From Cytidiella melzeri (taxonomy: Eukaryota > Basidiomycota > Agaricomycetes > Polyporales > Irpicaceae): DNA of 36,391 bases. Shown one piece after another: positions 20,985-32,079 of the stretch (position 1 is its first letter; every line of letters starts with the position of its first letter). The notes under the pieces were generated by a model, which was given only the letters and a program-made list of their open reading frames with translations, searched no databases and had not been told where the DNA came from. The stretch is taken from assembly GCA_022592445.1 (NCBI GenBank), contig JABYQR010000425.1, positions 1 through 36,391 of the forward strand, read 5' to 3'. The translations under genes were made by a program, and so were the position numbers.

Positions 20985-20989
20985 TTATA

Positions 20990-21912
20990 ATGGCTGAACC
21001 ATGAAAGATTAGCGGTAGTCAAATGATCGTCTTTGACGGCTCAAACTGCAAGAAATGGTCCACTGCTATGATTGGCTTGTTCAGATATTCAAACACTTGG
21101 TTAATCGTGAATGGAACCGAAACAAAACCTACCTTACCCGCAGCAGCTGCAACCAGTTCAGGTTCTGGTATGACTACTGCACCTCCTGACACTTCTGATG
21201 AGAAGAAGGAACTTAAGGATTGGAAAATTTGGAACCAACGTGCTTTAGCTTATTTCAATATTTACCTTGACATTACTTTGCAATCCTATCTTGAAGGAGA
21301 GGATTTGGCCTCTGAAGTGTGGAAGAAATTGAAAACAGACTTTGCAAAGACATCAGTCTTAGCAAGCTCTGTTGCATTCAGAAACCTACTTAGCTCAACT
21401 TTTGATGAGTCTAAGGATATGAACGTACAAATTCAAGGCTTCCGTACTAAGATTGGAGATACCAAAGTTGCTGGGTTAGACCTTGATGATCAAATTAAAG
21501 TTCATATTCTTTTGTGGGCTTTACCAACGTCATATGAAACTGCCATTTCTGCATACATTGGCACTGTTGCAAAACCCAAAGAAATTAAGTTTGACACGCT
21601 CATCCCCAAGATACTTGCGGAAGAGTTACAACAAAAGGGTTCAAACAGTGAAAATGCGAATCGGATTACGCAGACCACGCGTTTACCGAAGGAAAAATGC
21701 AAGAAATGTGGGCTTTCTAACCATACTAAAGTCAGCACTGGGATAAAGGGAAACCTAACCAGAACAAGTCTTGTGGTAATGGAAATAATCAGCAAGAAGC
21801 TTCTACCAACAACAAGCAGGGTAACAAGGAGAATAAAGGAAAGAAAGGAGGACAACGAAAGAAGTCCAAAGGCAAAGGCAAAGACAAAGCAACTGTAAAA
21901 ATCTTCAAGTAG
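20990..21912 (+). pseudogene. copia Gag relic
   Basis: The ATG at 20990 begins MAEP and is followed by TGA at 21002, then the frame continues with ISGSQMIVFDGSNCKKWSTA, a typical start of fungal copia Gag (UBN2-like). The zinc knuckle begins CKKCGLSNHTK but the frame shifts near 21735, and the last Cys of the CCHC motif is not found in the shifted frame. A Lys/Gly-rich basic tail follows. Gag would package the element RNA; this copy cannot. Confidence 0.8.
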
Positions 21913-24900
21913 ATACCAAACCTGTCTTTGAGCACGATAATGAAATCATCAACATTTCTCGTTATTCCACGTGTGAGACTGAAAGCGTTGAATGGCTCGT
22001 CAACAGTGGTGCTACTAGTCACATTACCAATGAAATTGACAACTTTATCTCCTATCAACCAGCAACGGTAGCAGGTACATGCTCTGTAGCAGGTAAAGAT
22101 ATGACTATCAAAATATTGGGAAAAGGAACGGTTGTACTTGACACGATCCTTGTGAAAGATAAAATACATTGCACAACTTTGAACAATGTCCTCTATATAC
22201 CAGATGCTACTACAAGATTCTTTTCTCCTTCTAGAGCACTGCAACAAGGATGCACAAGCAGTGTTACATTGAAAGGATGGACAATTTATAATGAAGGAAA
22301 AGAGATTATAAATGGTCAACCTAATCATGCCGGACTTTATTGGATTAAAGGACGTCTAGTCAGGAAGATAGACTCAATTGATAAAGTTAGTCATAATGAT
22401 TATATGTTGTGGCATAATCAACTAGGACACCCAGGGAATAAGATTGTTGAAAATCTTCACAAAGGAACAAAGGATTAAAAGAAAAGATTCCTATTCCATC
22501 GACAATTTCTCCTTGTCACAGATGTCAAGTTGGAAAAAAAAAGAGACAACCATTTCCACTATCTATGTCGAGAGCTACAGAAGTCCTTGAATTAACTCAT
22601 TCCGATCTCATTGAATATTCTACAACTTCTATTGATGGTTACAAATACGGTATGACTTGTCTCAATGATGCTTCTAGTCATGGGATGCTCTTTATCTCAA
22701 GCACAAAGATGAAGCGTTCACAAGATTCAAAGAATACAAGTTATGCGCCGAAAACCAAACAGGAAAGAAGATGAAGAAGTTCAGATGTGATGGTGGAACG
22801 GAGTTCATTAATAATGAGTTCAAGGATTATCTGAAGGAACACGGAATAGAATTACAAATGTCTGTACCGTATACTCCACAACAAAATGTTAGAGCTGAGC
22901 GATGGCAACAGACCATAAAATATAAAGCCGAAGCATTGCGTCAGCAAGCTGGGTTATCAAATGGTTTCTGGAAGCTTACTTGCGAAGCAGCGGTATATTT
23001 AAATAACCGTCTACCTAATGTACAATTAAACTGGCAGACACCTATAGAGAGTTTTCTGGGTATAAAACCAGATATCTCAATGCTTTGTGTATTTGGATGT
23101 TGTGCATACGTCCATGTACCGATCAAGAGTGTCAGAACAAGTTGTCACCAAAAGCAACTCCTATGATATTCGTTGGATATGAACCAGGTGTAAAGGGTTA
23201 CCGGTTCCGGGATAAACAGCGAATCGTCATTGCTCGCGATGCAGTATTTGATGAGACTCATTTCCCATATTGTAAAGATATTACTCCTTCCAAACAACCT
23301 TTAGTCGGCGATAACAGTGATAATAACACTGTTCCTCTACGCGATAATTTTTCACCTTTTGAAGAGAATGATGAACAAGGTCACCAAGATTCTGATGATG
23401 AGATGATGATCATCCAGAGCACCAAGCACCTACTCATCTTCTCGACAACAGCAGCAATTCCCTTCAGCTCCGGTTTTGACAAAGAACCCAACCACAAATC
23501 AAACGAGGACCTAAGCCTAAACCACCTTTGCCACCACCTATCAACCAGAACAAACGTTCAACTGCTGGAAAAAATCTCCATGCGGCCGGTGGATATGCAG
23601 AAAGCTCTAGAAAAGCAAGTGGCTAAGGACAAAAAGGAAGAACAAAATGAGCTTTGTTTGAGAGCTGACTGGAACTCGAGAACACGCGTGAGATCTCCGG
23701 TTGCAGGGCCATCCAGATTACGGATACCTTTGCAATCAGGAATGTCATCGCGTCAACCCTCGAGATCACCTTCCGCTGAACCGGGTCCAGAACATCAAAC
23801 TCTATCAGGAGGCTTAACTGATGATGATGATTCTGCAGAAATTGATGACGAGACTCTTAATTCAATTACTGCTTATTCAATCAATGAATATCCACAGACG
23901 TGGAAGCAGGCAATGAAAAGAGATGATCGGGATCAATGGTTTGCTGCTGCACAAGACGAAATTGATTCTCAAATTAAGAATAAAACTTGGACGCTTGTAC
24001 GACGACCAGATGCATCACACAAAATTGTGAAATGCAAATGGGTCTTCACCATAAAATCTGATGGTCGATATAAAGCGCGTCTTGTTGCAAAAGGATTCAC
24101 CCAAGTTGAAGGAATTGATTATCAAGAAACTTTCTCACCAGTCGCACGTTTTGAATCCATACGCATGCTACTAGCTATAGCTGCACTCGAAGATTGGGAA
24201 ATCGAGGCATTGGATGTGAAAACAGCTTTCCTTTACGGCGAACTGGATGAAGAAATCTAATGGAACAACCAGAAGGTTTGTGGAGAAGGGAACGGAGAAC
24301 TATGTTTGTTTGCTTAAGAAAGCCATTTATGGACTTAAACAAGCTTCACGAACATGGAATATCAAAATTCATAACACTCTGATAGAATTAGGCTTTGCCG
24401 GATTCATTCAGATGCTGGTGTTTACGTGTATCGGCAACAAGGGGGGAATTTAATTCTCATTCTATATGTTGACGATATATTTCCGATAGGAAATAGTAAA
24501 CTTGCTATGTCTGCACTTAAGAAAAATCTTATGGATCGCTATGAGATGCGTGACTTAGGAGAAGCTAAGCTTATTCTAGGCATGCGTGTGCAGAGAGATT
24601 GTAAAGCTAAAACGATTCTACTTGACCAAGAGTCGTATATTCAAGAGGCTTTAAAACGATTTAATATGGCAAATGCTAATCCTGCTCGGACACCATTACC
24701 TTCAGGTGCTGTACTACAGAAGGCAGATTCTGACTACAAAGCAGATTCTGGTTTACTGAGACAGTATCAAGCGTTGATTGGCACGCTTATATATGTTATG
24801 ATTGGTACTAGACCAGACATTTCATATGCAGTCATACGTCTTTCACAGTACATGTCAAATCCAACTGACCACCATTATAAATCAGCTAAATATATACTGA

Positions 24901-25434
24901 GATATTTGCTTGGAACGCAGTCCTATGCGATCAAGTATAATGGATCAAGTAATGCTGGTATCATTGGTTATTCGGATGCAGACTGGGCTGAGAATAAAGA
25001 CGACAGACATTCGACAACAGGATATGCATTTCTTTTGGCTGAAGGAGCAATTTCCTGGACTTCTAAAAAGCAGAAAACCATTGCTCTATCATCAATGGAA
25101 TCAGAATACATGGCCTTGTGCAAAACTTCCAAGCAATGTTATTGGTTGCGCACCGTGCTCAAAGAATTGGATTTAAAACAGCAAGAGCCTACCATTCTAT
25201 GCTGTGATAATCATGGTGCTATTTACTTCACCAAGAATCCAAAGATAGAGTCACGCTCAAAGCATATTGACATTGATATCATTATGTTAGAGAGTTTGTC
25301 AAAATAAGAATGCCGAACTATATGCTGTTCCAACTGAAGAACAGATTGCTGATATCATGACAAAGTCATTGGCATTTCAGAAGCAATCATACTTCAGTGG
25401 GAGATTAGGTCTAATTGATCTAAACACTCACTAA
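21905..25434 (+). pseudogene. copia Pol relic (PR, IN, RT, RNase H)
   Basis: Protease: WLVNSGATSH near 22000 has Asn where the catalytic Asp belongs. Integrase: LWHNQLGHPG then SPCHRCQ (H2C2 finger) and a core with LTHSDLIEY, RCDGGTEF and QQNVRAER, so D-D-E is kept. RT: WKQAMKRD, KARLVAKGFTQVEGIDY, LDVKTAFLYGELDEE, then frameshifts around 24258-24300, EQPEG and YGLKQAS, and an intact LYVDDIF near 24470. RNase H: YSDADWAENKDDRHSTTGY, SSMESEYMA, CDNHGAI, RSKHIDI. The last frame shift is near 25285, after which NAELYAVPTEEQIADIMTK runs to TAA at 25432. At least six frame or stop lesions are present. Confidence 0.9.
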
Positions 25435-25444
25435 TGTAACGGTT

Positions 25445-25453
25445 AAGTGGGAG
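25445..25453 (+). other. copia polypurine tract
   Basis: AAGTGGGAG lies at the junction of the coding region and the 3' LTR, where the plus-strand primer is expected. The exact LTR boundary next to it is uncertain by a few bases. Confidence 0.6.
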
Positions 25454-25455
25454 TT

Positions 25456-26000
25456 TAAAACTAATAATATAATATGATATGATATTAGTTTCCCACGCCT
25501 TATTACAAGGACACTTTAGGTAGCAGAGTTCCCACAGTCTTGATATGGGAATTATGCAGCCGTATATGGAAACTCAAGTAGTAACCATTACATTAGCTGA
25601 GACGTACAGATATGGGTTGTAGTAGTACTATACATATATGTACGCCTGTGTTCTAGTAGCATAGGAAATGACATGGAAAGCACGTAGTACAACTCCAGAG
25701 GATGCCTAAAGCATACATCTGAGGACAAGTACTAACATGAGTCATTTACTCATTATGTACGCCTCTGGTACAAGTGCTGAGCCTAGTCATACAATGAGTC
25801 ATGCACTCATAGCATGAGTCATGCATGAGTCATGCACTTAGTAATACAGTAGAATAGCTGAAGTAGACATGTATAGTAGTCGCTTACATAAGTAGATACA
25901 GACATGTATATAAGCAGAGCTGCTGAAGCAGCAAGAATAATAAGACTCATCTTCGAAGCTTAACAGCCTCTACCCCTTGCACACATATTCCACTTTTTTA
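25456..26000 (+). repeat. copia 3' LTR (about 545 bp)
   Basis: Homologous to the 5' LTR with few differences; both start around AAAACTA and end around CCACTTTNTTA. Four TGAGTCA words lie in the U3 part (25738, 25795, 25815, 25826) and a TATA-like GTATATAAG further down. It preserves the empty target of the solo LTR found in the 5' copy. Confidence 0.85.
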
Positions 26001-26009
26001 CTCTTGAAT

Positions 26010-26531
26010 AACCTCAATTCTCTGCATGAGCAATACCTCAGAGGTGCAAATTTTTCCCAATGCTCGAGTGTGCCCCGATAGACTTGTAAGAACCCACTGG
26101 TTCCACAAATCTGCGCTGGGCGAGAAAAGCCAGAGCATCGAGGCCGGTACTATACAGTGGTATGTTCTTCAATATGATGGCACTCTCATGTTAATCAAGT
26201 GGCATAGTGCTATAACCACAACAGCTCTCGATTTAGGTGGGCATCTCTACCACCTTTATCCACTCCTGCGTTGACTGCCTCCACTCCTCTGTGTACTTCT
26301 GTTTCAATGCCCTCACTACCAAAGAACCAATCTGTATGCGCTGCTCAAGATTGCAGCAAGAAGCGCGTAAATCGGAACTGCAAGCGCCGAATGTGTCTGG
26401 ACCACTGCACCAAAGCTGGTGGGTGTACTGCAAACGGCCATATCCCTTCCATTAGGACATCTCGTTCTCCTGCTACAGTCCACGCTCCTGATCTGCCAAC
26501 CTGCAATGTTCTTGACAGAATGTATCTGTAA
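26010..26531 (+). pseudogene. fragment of a Cys/His-rich (zinc-binding) protein
   Basis: Two segments join across a likely intron: about 26026-26159 (SNTSEVQIFPNARVCPDRLV to TIQW) and from 26238 on, with GTATGT at 26161 and ATTTAG before 26238. The second part holds CAAQDCSKKRVNRNCKRRMC followed by LDHCTKAGGCTANGH, a C-x4-C...C-x4-C-x3-HC...GGC...H pattern that I have seen in uncharacterised mushroom proteins and that should bind zinc. The fragment starts right at the copia LTR and its 3' end overlaps the end of the KDZ-associated relic on the other strand, so both ends are probably truncated. Confidence 0.45.
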
Positions 26532-28536
26532 TGCTGTGCTTGCAGGAGAAGTGAAAAATGTCAACTGAAAGTCCAATGTCTTGAAAGAAAGGATCACCCT
26601 TCACCACCTTTGCAAGACTACAGTTGTTGTCAAAGATGATATGTTCGGGGCGAGGCGCTTTTCGGTACACCTGCTTGACTAATTTCTAACGCTACAGTTA
26701 GCAAGCAGCTCACACATTGTAGATTGCAAAAACATATACTGACAGCGACTGATGACACTGCGTTGGCTCCGTAAAATGTTGTTCGTGCAATAATTACTCC
26801 ACAGGGTGCAACAATTATCTGCTTATTGTGAGCAAGCTTGCAATAATGTGTAGGAATTAGAGTCACTTACCTGCTCATTGTGAGTACGCTTGTGGCCAAA
26901 CTGCGCGCGAACACGTTTGTTCCTGGCAGACGGCTTGCTAGGGCATACTGGCGGATCTGCTTCTTCCGGCACAACACGTCCTTGACCATCGAGATTAAAG
27001 TCTTCTTTGCCAATGTCCAAGGAAGCATCAGCATCGCCGGGCATTGAGTCAGGCATGGTCGCACGTGTATGCTGCAAGCAATGCTGAAGCTGGAAGCGTG
27101 CCTGCCCACGCTCGACATGATGGTGCTGAATATTGACATGGCTGGGATTCTGGAATACGTGGCTACCCGGAGTCACTGGAGAATCACAGCTTGTAATGGT
27201 GCATATTTGATTCTGGGCTGCATGAGTTGGACAAAAGCGGTGGCGTTGACTAGCGAGTGGAATGTGGCAGTTATGCACCGAGCAGCATGGGTGACCAATG
27301 TTTATGCCGTCAATAACCACAGCGGATACCTTTGCTGCAGATGAACAGAATTAAGAACAGTATTTGAGACATCTTGGAGTGCTGACTTACCCAATGACCC
27401 CTCTCCTGTGGGTTTCCAGGTGTTGTAGAAGCGAGTACACTTGGAGCAATGATGGTAGGCCTCTGGATGACCTTCACGCTGTACATGTAAGTTGCACTCT
27501 TCCATTGCCTGCTTAAATCGGTCCTCGTGCAAGCCATGGTGTGGGACGTCCAGAACAGTGGAATATTTTTGAGAGTTTTGAAGGAGACACAGCAGCACAA
27601 ATGAGTCGGATATCTCATTTGTATGGAGAAACGGACTGAACGCAGGAAATTCAGCAACACGGCGAGAAACCTCAGCTAAGGTCATGTTGTATAACTTTGC
27701 GGAGCTACCAGCCGCCATTCTGTTGGTTGTTAGTGGTGGAAGTCATGAAGAATACAAGGCTGAAGAAATGACTTACCCAGAAATGAGCGATGAGTTAATC
27801 CACATATCAATCAACCTGACCTCAACAAATCGATGTGCAGATACTTGAAGAATGGCAGGGACACCTGCGTAAAAGACATGGCGACCGTTAGAAACATAGT
27901 ATTTGTAGTGATAGGAGGTCCGACAGTCTGAAAGAATCAGATATGCTGTAGCATTTCTCACAGAGGCTGTAAGAGACATACAAGAGCAGTGTAGCTGTAC
28001 AGCAGTTGCTGGTACTGAGCCTTTATCAAGTGTGTGAAGTAAGACAGAGTGTTGCTTCACCCCAGTCAATGTAGCTCCTATCTTTTTGCACGATGTGGCA
28101 ATACAGGTAGAGTTTGGTGGATAGAATGTGTGTAACACTGGAGGGTAACTTAATGTACAGGCAAGCGGATATCACTGCTTGGACTTACTCAAACCATAGC
28201 AATGTCCAAACGTCATGAATATGCTCAAGAAGTCTACACAAGTCTACACCTAGTCCTGTCGATACATCTCCTTGCCAGATCACATTCTTCAGTGCTGCCC
28301 AACAGTCTTGTACATGCATCTCGTACAGTCCCAGCATGTCCTTGAGGAAACATATAATGGACCAGGGAAGAAACCTGGGAGCTTGCTGCGGTGGGTGCTT
28401 GACAGACTGCATAAGTAGAACGTCGGAGTGCTGCAGTACAGTTGATGAACTGGACCATGGCAGGCAGAGAGAGGTCTTCGAGAAGGTGAGGATATGGGTG
28501 TAGACAAGCAAAGATCTCATTGAGGGATTTGCTCAT
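26473..28536 (-). pseudogene. KDZ-transposase-associated CxC5/CxC6 protein, broken and truncated
   Basis: Starts at ATG 28536 (MSKSLNEIFACLHPYPHLLE). A frame shift near 28450 is needed to continue into APRFLPWSIICFLKDMLGLY and DCWAALKNVIW. Then: CxC5-like cluster (FYPPNSTCIATSCKK, TLDKGSVPATAV, CSYCRTSYHYKYYV after splicing out GTATGT...TTTCAG); MWINSSLISG; SCAN-like helical part; HHCSKCTRFYNTW; CxC6-like cluster (HPCCSVHNCHIPLASQRHRF, CPTH, CTITSC); APCGVIIARTTFYGA; and HIIFDNNCSLAKVV with HFSCKHSITDTFCQEHC, the start of the RNase-H-like part. It stops at 26473, where the family continues, so the catalytic C-terminus is missing. About five short introns are evident. Confidence 0.75.
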
Positions 28537-29545
28537 CGTGGACTAGACTCCGGTACATTGAACATTTCGCTTTTCATGTCAGACTGTCAGTTTCCATTAA
28601 GTGCCCAAAACAGTATGTCTCCTATTTGCCATTCTTCATTTGTAGCTACAGTGGTGAGGAACACATCTGCCTCTGAGAGTTGTTAATCAACCCCATCCCA
28701 TCTCCTTAAATCGCAACACACTTCCACCATGTAATATGCCAGTTTGTTCGTGTCCGAGCTCACGAGGCAAAGCACTTCAGACTTGAAGCGCCCATTAGCG
28801 TGACCACCACTCATGTCTACCTGTATGAGAAGGCATTATTTGCTTAGAGAAGCCTTTGCCTCAGAGACCAATGTCTTGCATTGTTGCGTGCTATTCCCTG
28901 AGAACTGGACTTCCACAGGCTTTGGTAAGCGTATAAAGTGTATGTGCTTTGTGGTCACATTAGTCACTTCTGTGACTGTCACCCTCCATGACCCGGACTC
29001 TCCATGGGCCGGAATCCTCAGTATTGGAATGCCCCCAAAATTTTTGTGGATATAAAGGCCAAAATTTCCGCCGAGAACCGAAATTCTGAGGGGACATAAC
29101 AGGTCCCGGAGGTCCAAGGTCCGATCTGGTAAGGGACATAGCCACGCGTCGGCCTCGGATTGCGACCACTATGCTCCACCATGTCTCACCACACTCAGAG
29201 TTCACCACCCCACTTTGTCGTACCTCAATCGCAATCTGAGGCCACTAGCGTTGTTGTCAAGAGATCGTACTGTTACACTGGCTGCGATTGCGCATTTTTT
29301 TGTCAGGTGACAGCAGAGAAACCGTGGCGGTCAGTCTTCTTATGCTCACAGCAACTACACTGTACTCAGCAACACTCTCACCTTTGTCACATTCCTATAT
29401 CCGTCTGCTATGGGCTCCCTTGCTTGCTACACCATGCTCGAGCTTGGGCCTTTTATCCTAGTGCTAATGCTCTTATTTTGTATAATATATGGCACGAGTT
29501 CAACGCTCTTTGCACACACAGTACTAACTGAAATATCACAATACA
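28537..29545. other. no gene recognised
   Basis: No convincing coding sequence. The block around 29000-29110 contains a GGCC...TTTATATCC module, on the minus strand, similar to one at 30290-30370, suggesting diverged copies of a short repeat. Confidence 0.35.
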
Positions 29546-30076
29546 GTGCTTAATAATATACACTACTCGTCTTCTTGTGAGCTGCACAGCAAGACTTGCA
29601 CATTGTGTCTTCAACTTGTAGGCGGCGGTCCGAAAAACGACCGACAAACCCCTGAGATCTTGCTTGTCGAGGATTCTGCCAAAGAGGTATTGAAGAACGA
29701 GGTTATCTTCCTGTCTTCAGATTGGGTGGGCTGCGGTAGGCACTGGTCAGACACAATACCACTGCATGTTGTAAGAGCGCGCAATGCCGCTCGACAGATT
29801 CCGTCGGGGGTCAACAATGCCGTCCTACTGCAACCTGATGACACCATCTCCGCTGTACTCCAACAACATCTACACCTCTACGGTGAATCACCTCATCCCA
29901 CTGCAACTTACAGCAACCACATCACCACTGTTCTGATACATGATGCAGCTACCAAGATTGAGGCTGCTGGAGATCTACTATGGGCATCCGCGACTTCTGC
30001 CATGGCCCTCAAGAGGACATTCGATGATGCGTGGTTGAGTGGTGCACGTCAATCCACAGTGTTTATTTCACAGTAG
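29546..30076 (+). CDS. hypothetical protein, possibly one exon
   Basis: An open frame of 176 codons. The part after about codon 26 (GGGPKNDRQTPEILLVEDSA onward) has balanced, protein-like composition, with VIFLSSDWVGCGRHW, DTISAVLQQHLHLYGESPHP and ATKIEAAGDLLWASATSAMA. A CTTGTAG splice-acceptor-like site lies right before that part (29615-29621), so the true exon may start there and the upstream codons may be intronic. No family recognised, and no partner exon was found upstream. It may be a fragment of a gene broken by the surrounding repeats. Confidence 0.4.
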   Translation: MLNNIHYSSSCELHSKTCTLCLQLVGGGPKNDRQTPEILLVEDSAKEVLKNEVIFLSSDWVGCGRHWSDTIPLHVVRARNAARQIPSGVNNAVLLQPDDTISAVLQQHLHLYGESPHPTATYSNHITTVLIHDAATKIEAAGDLLWASATSAMALKRTFDDAWLSGARQSTVFISQ

Positions 30077-31440
30077 CTCATGTGATAGCGCCATGTTTGT
30101 GTACTACAGGTGGCATTCTTGAAATATTAGTTTCTCACCTTTGACTTAGAGCTTCCTGACGATTTCCTCCCCCTTGAAACTAACCTCCAGGTGGGTAAGA
30201 GCCCAGTGGATTTTTTGTTGGTTTTTGACAATTTTCTGTAGCCTATATACAGTTTGAGGACATTTTGAGCCAAAATTTGAACCACCCAATCTAGCGCTGG
30301 ACATAAACAACCCAAAAGCTTGGGGATATAAACGGCCAATTTTCCCAATTTTGGTATAGCACCTCTTGGCGGGCATTCCGGGGGCCTGCCTAAAGAGTTC
30401 AAGCTCAAGTCTTGAGTCCGAAGGAGAAGGCGTTCAATGCTCCAAGTTTGATGAGCGACAAGACTGCGAGCGTCCTCTCCACGCCGTACATAGCACCTGA
30501 GCTCAAACATATAGCACGGAGGAGGATGCTCGCAAGAACGACATTTGCCATGGTATCTGAAATTCTGCATTCACCGCAGCTTCAAGCGGCTCATGGCAGT
30601 CATTGATCTGGTGCTTCCAATAAAAATCGAACCAGCTTTGCCCAATTTGGTCAAGGACACAAACAGATAAAAGGTGCATTCCCCTGTACGTCTCTCTCTC
30701 TCTCTCTTCTTTAGACACTGTCAACATCAAACCGTGCACTTCACTGTGCATGGCTCATAACGGCCTCCTACTCCGGGTGTGCATTATTGTTGCACTGGTC
30801 TCTGATGTACCGACACCATACGCCACTCTTGCAGTGTCACAGCCATAGACTCCCAACTCTCTGTGAGAGATGCCTGCCAATACTCCACTCACATCCCTCA
30901 CTCCCACCGCCTCGTCAGTCATAGAGCGATATGAACTCACCTCTGATGACCTCGGCATTGACGCCAGTGGCCTCAGTGGCTGAAAGCTCGAGATAGGATT
31001 AGTGGACGCAAGCTTGCCATCAAGTTCATCTCAATTTCCAGTATTTACCCCTCAGCCGTCGTCAACTGCCCAGAGCACAGCACCGTCCCTGTAGCGAATC
31101 TGGATCATACGTTATGGCCACATTGCCAACGTTCTCTTTGCTGGCACAGATGATCTATGTGTATACAGCAAGTACCACTATTTACACATCTCGAAGGTTG
31201 CGGCTGCATTATGAGGTTTCAAGGTTACAGAGACAGGCTTTAGTCTCTCTGAATTTGTCGCCACCACTTAGTATCTTTTTTTTTATCAGATATATTCAGC
31301 GCGGCGTGGCCAGAGTGCGTACAGCTTATACAAGTTTGTAAGAATGTGTGACACCTAGTAGGCGTAGCTGCGGATACTCTATGAGTAGATGTACGTTGGG
31401 TAGTACTGGCGGGATAGTGATGCAGAGAACGGGAGACTAA
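30077..31440. other. no gene recognised
   Basis: Mostly non-coding. It holds a second copy of the TTTATATCC module (about 30290-30400), a CT dinucleotide run at 30690-30709, and scattered short open frames such as 30412-30606 without recognisable domains. Pieces around 30750-31260 read as protein-like in the plus strand only with several stops, so an old pseudogene is possible but not identified. Confidence 0.35.
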
Positions 31441-31595
31441 GTACCTTTAGCCTTGCCTTTGCGCCTGTTGGCAGGCGCAGCTTTAGGGTTACGGGTTGGT
31501 GGTTGCAAATCCAGCTGGAGTTGCGGCAGTGATGATAGAAGGGGCATGAAACCGAGTCAGCACTGTAACAGTTAAGGTTACACTCACCAGGTAGT

Positions 31596-32061
31596 TGTTA
31601 GAATTAAAGGGGGAGATAATGAGATAGAGAGTAGAGTGGTGGTGAGAGTGAGTACTGGGGAGTACAGAGTAGTCCTTGATCAACAGAGTGGATAAGACTG
31701 AGGGGATATGCCCTCAGGAGTGCCCCTATATATACATGAAGGGGAGGACCCCAGGTACTACCCTAAGACCCCTAATACCTACATGAGTAAGCAAAGTAAT
31801 CTACCTTACTAAGCATGCCCTATGCCCTAGTGGTGCCACTTCAATAATCAACCAATAGCAATTGTCCCCATGACCTGACCCCATGACCCAGCTCCAAGGC
31901 TAGACTTGTTCTAGCTTGTTCTAAGACAAGGCTAAACTCTTCCAGAAGGTTCTAAGAACTATGACATCATCTAATGGAATATTCTATACTATGACAACAT
32001 AGTTCCAGCATGTTCCAAAATGTTCCACAATGTTCCAGAGAGTTCTATCATGTGATACACA
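31596..32061 (-). repeat. LTR-like sequence with leader
   Basis: On the minus strand it starts TGTGTATCACATG and ends TTTAATTCTAACA, with a TATA-like TATATATAGG inside (near 31733) and four 10 bp repeats (31998-32037) resembling those in the solo LTR at 17345. Downstream (31595 to about 31468) a leader carries a 36-codon ATG frame ending in the basic peptide ANRRKGKAKGT, perhaps a gag start. No target duplication was found, and no pol follows. The boundaries rest on TG...CA ends and layout only. Confidence 0.45.
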
Positions 32062-32079
32062 GATAAGGAAAGGAGCGCA

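Larger units (their letters stand above)
16957..26000 (+). mobile_element. decayed Ty1/copia retrotransposon with nested insertions
   Basis: Near-identical LTR sequences at 16957-18002 and 25456-26000 bracket a copia-order Gag, PR, IN, RT, RH region on the plus strand. Ends are approximate because the terminal bases have diverged. The 5' LTR contains a 494 bp solo LTR of another family, and about 3 kb unrelated to copia lies between the primer binding site and gag. Gag-pol is broken by many lesions. No clear target duplication was found around the outer ends. Confidence 0.88.

Noticed and set aside
16957..26000. Target-site duplication of the copia element
   Set aside because: No 5 bp direct repeat was found at the estimated outer ends; the terminal bases have diverged, so the ends are uncertain by several bases.
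30412..30606. Short plus-strand frame of 64 codons
   Set aside because: No domain, not conserved in appearance, flanked by non-coding repeats.
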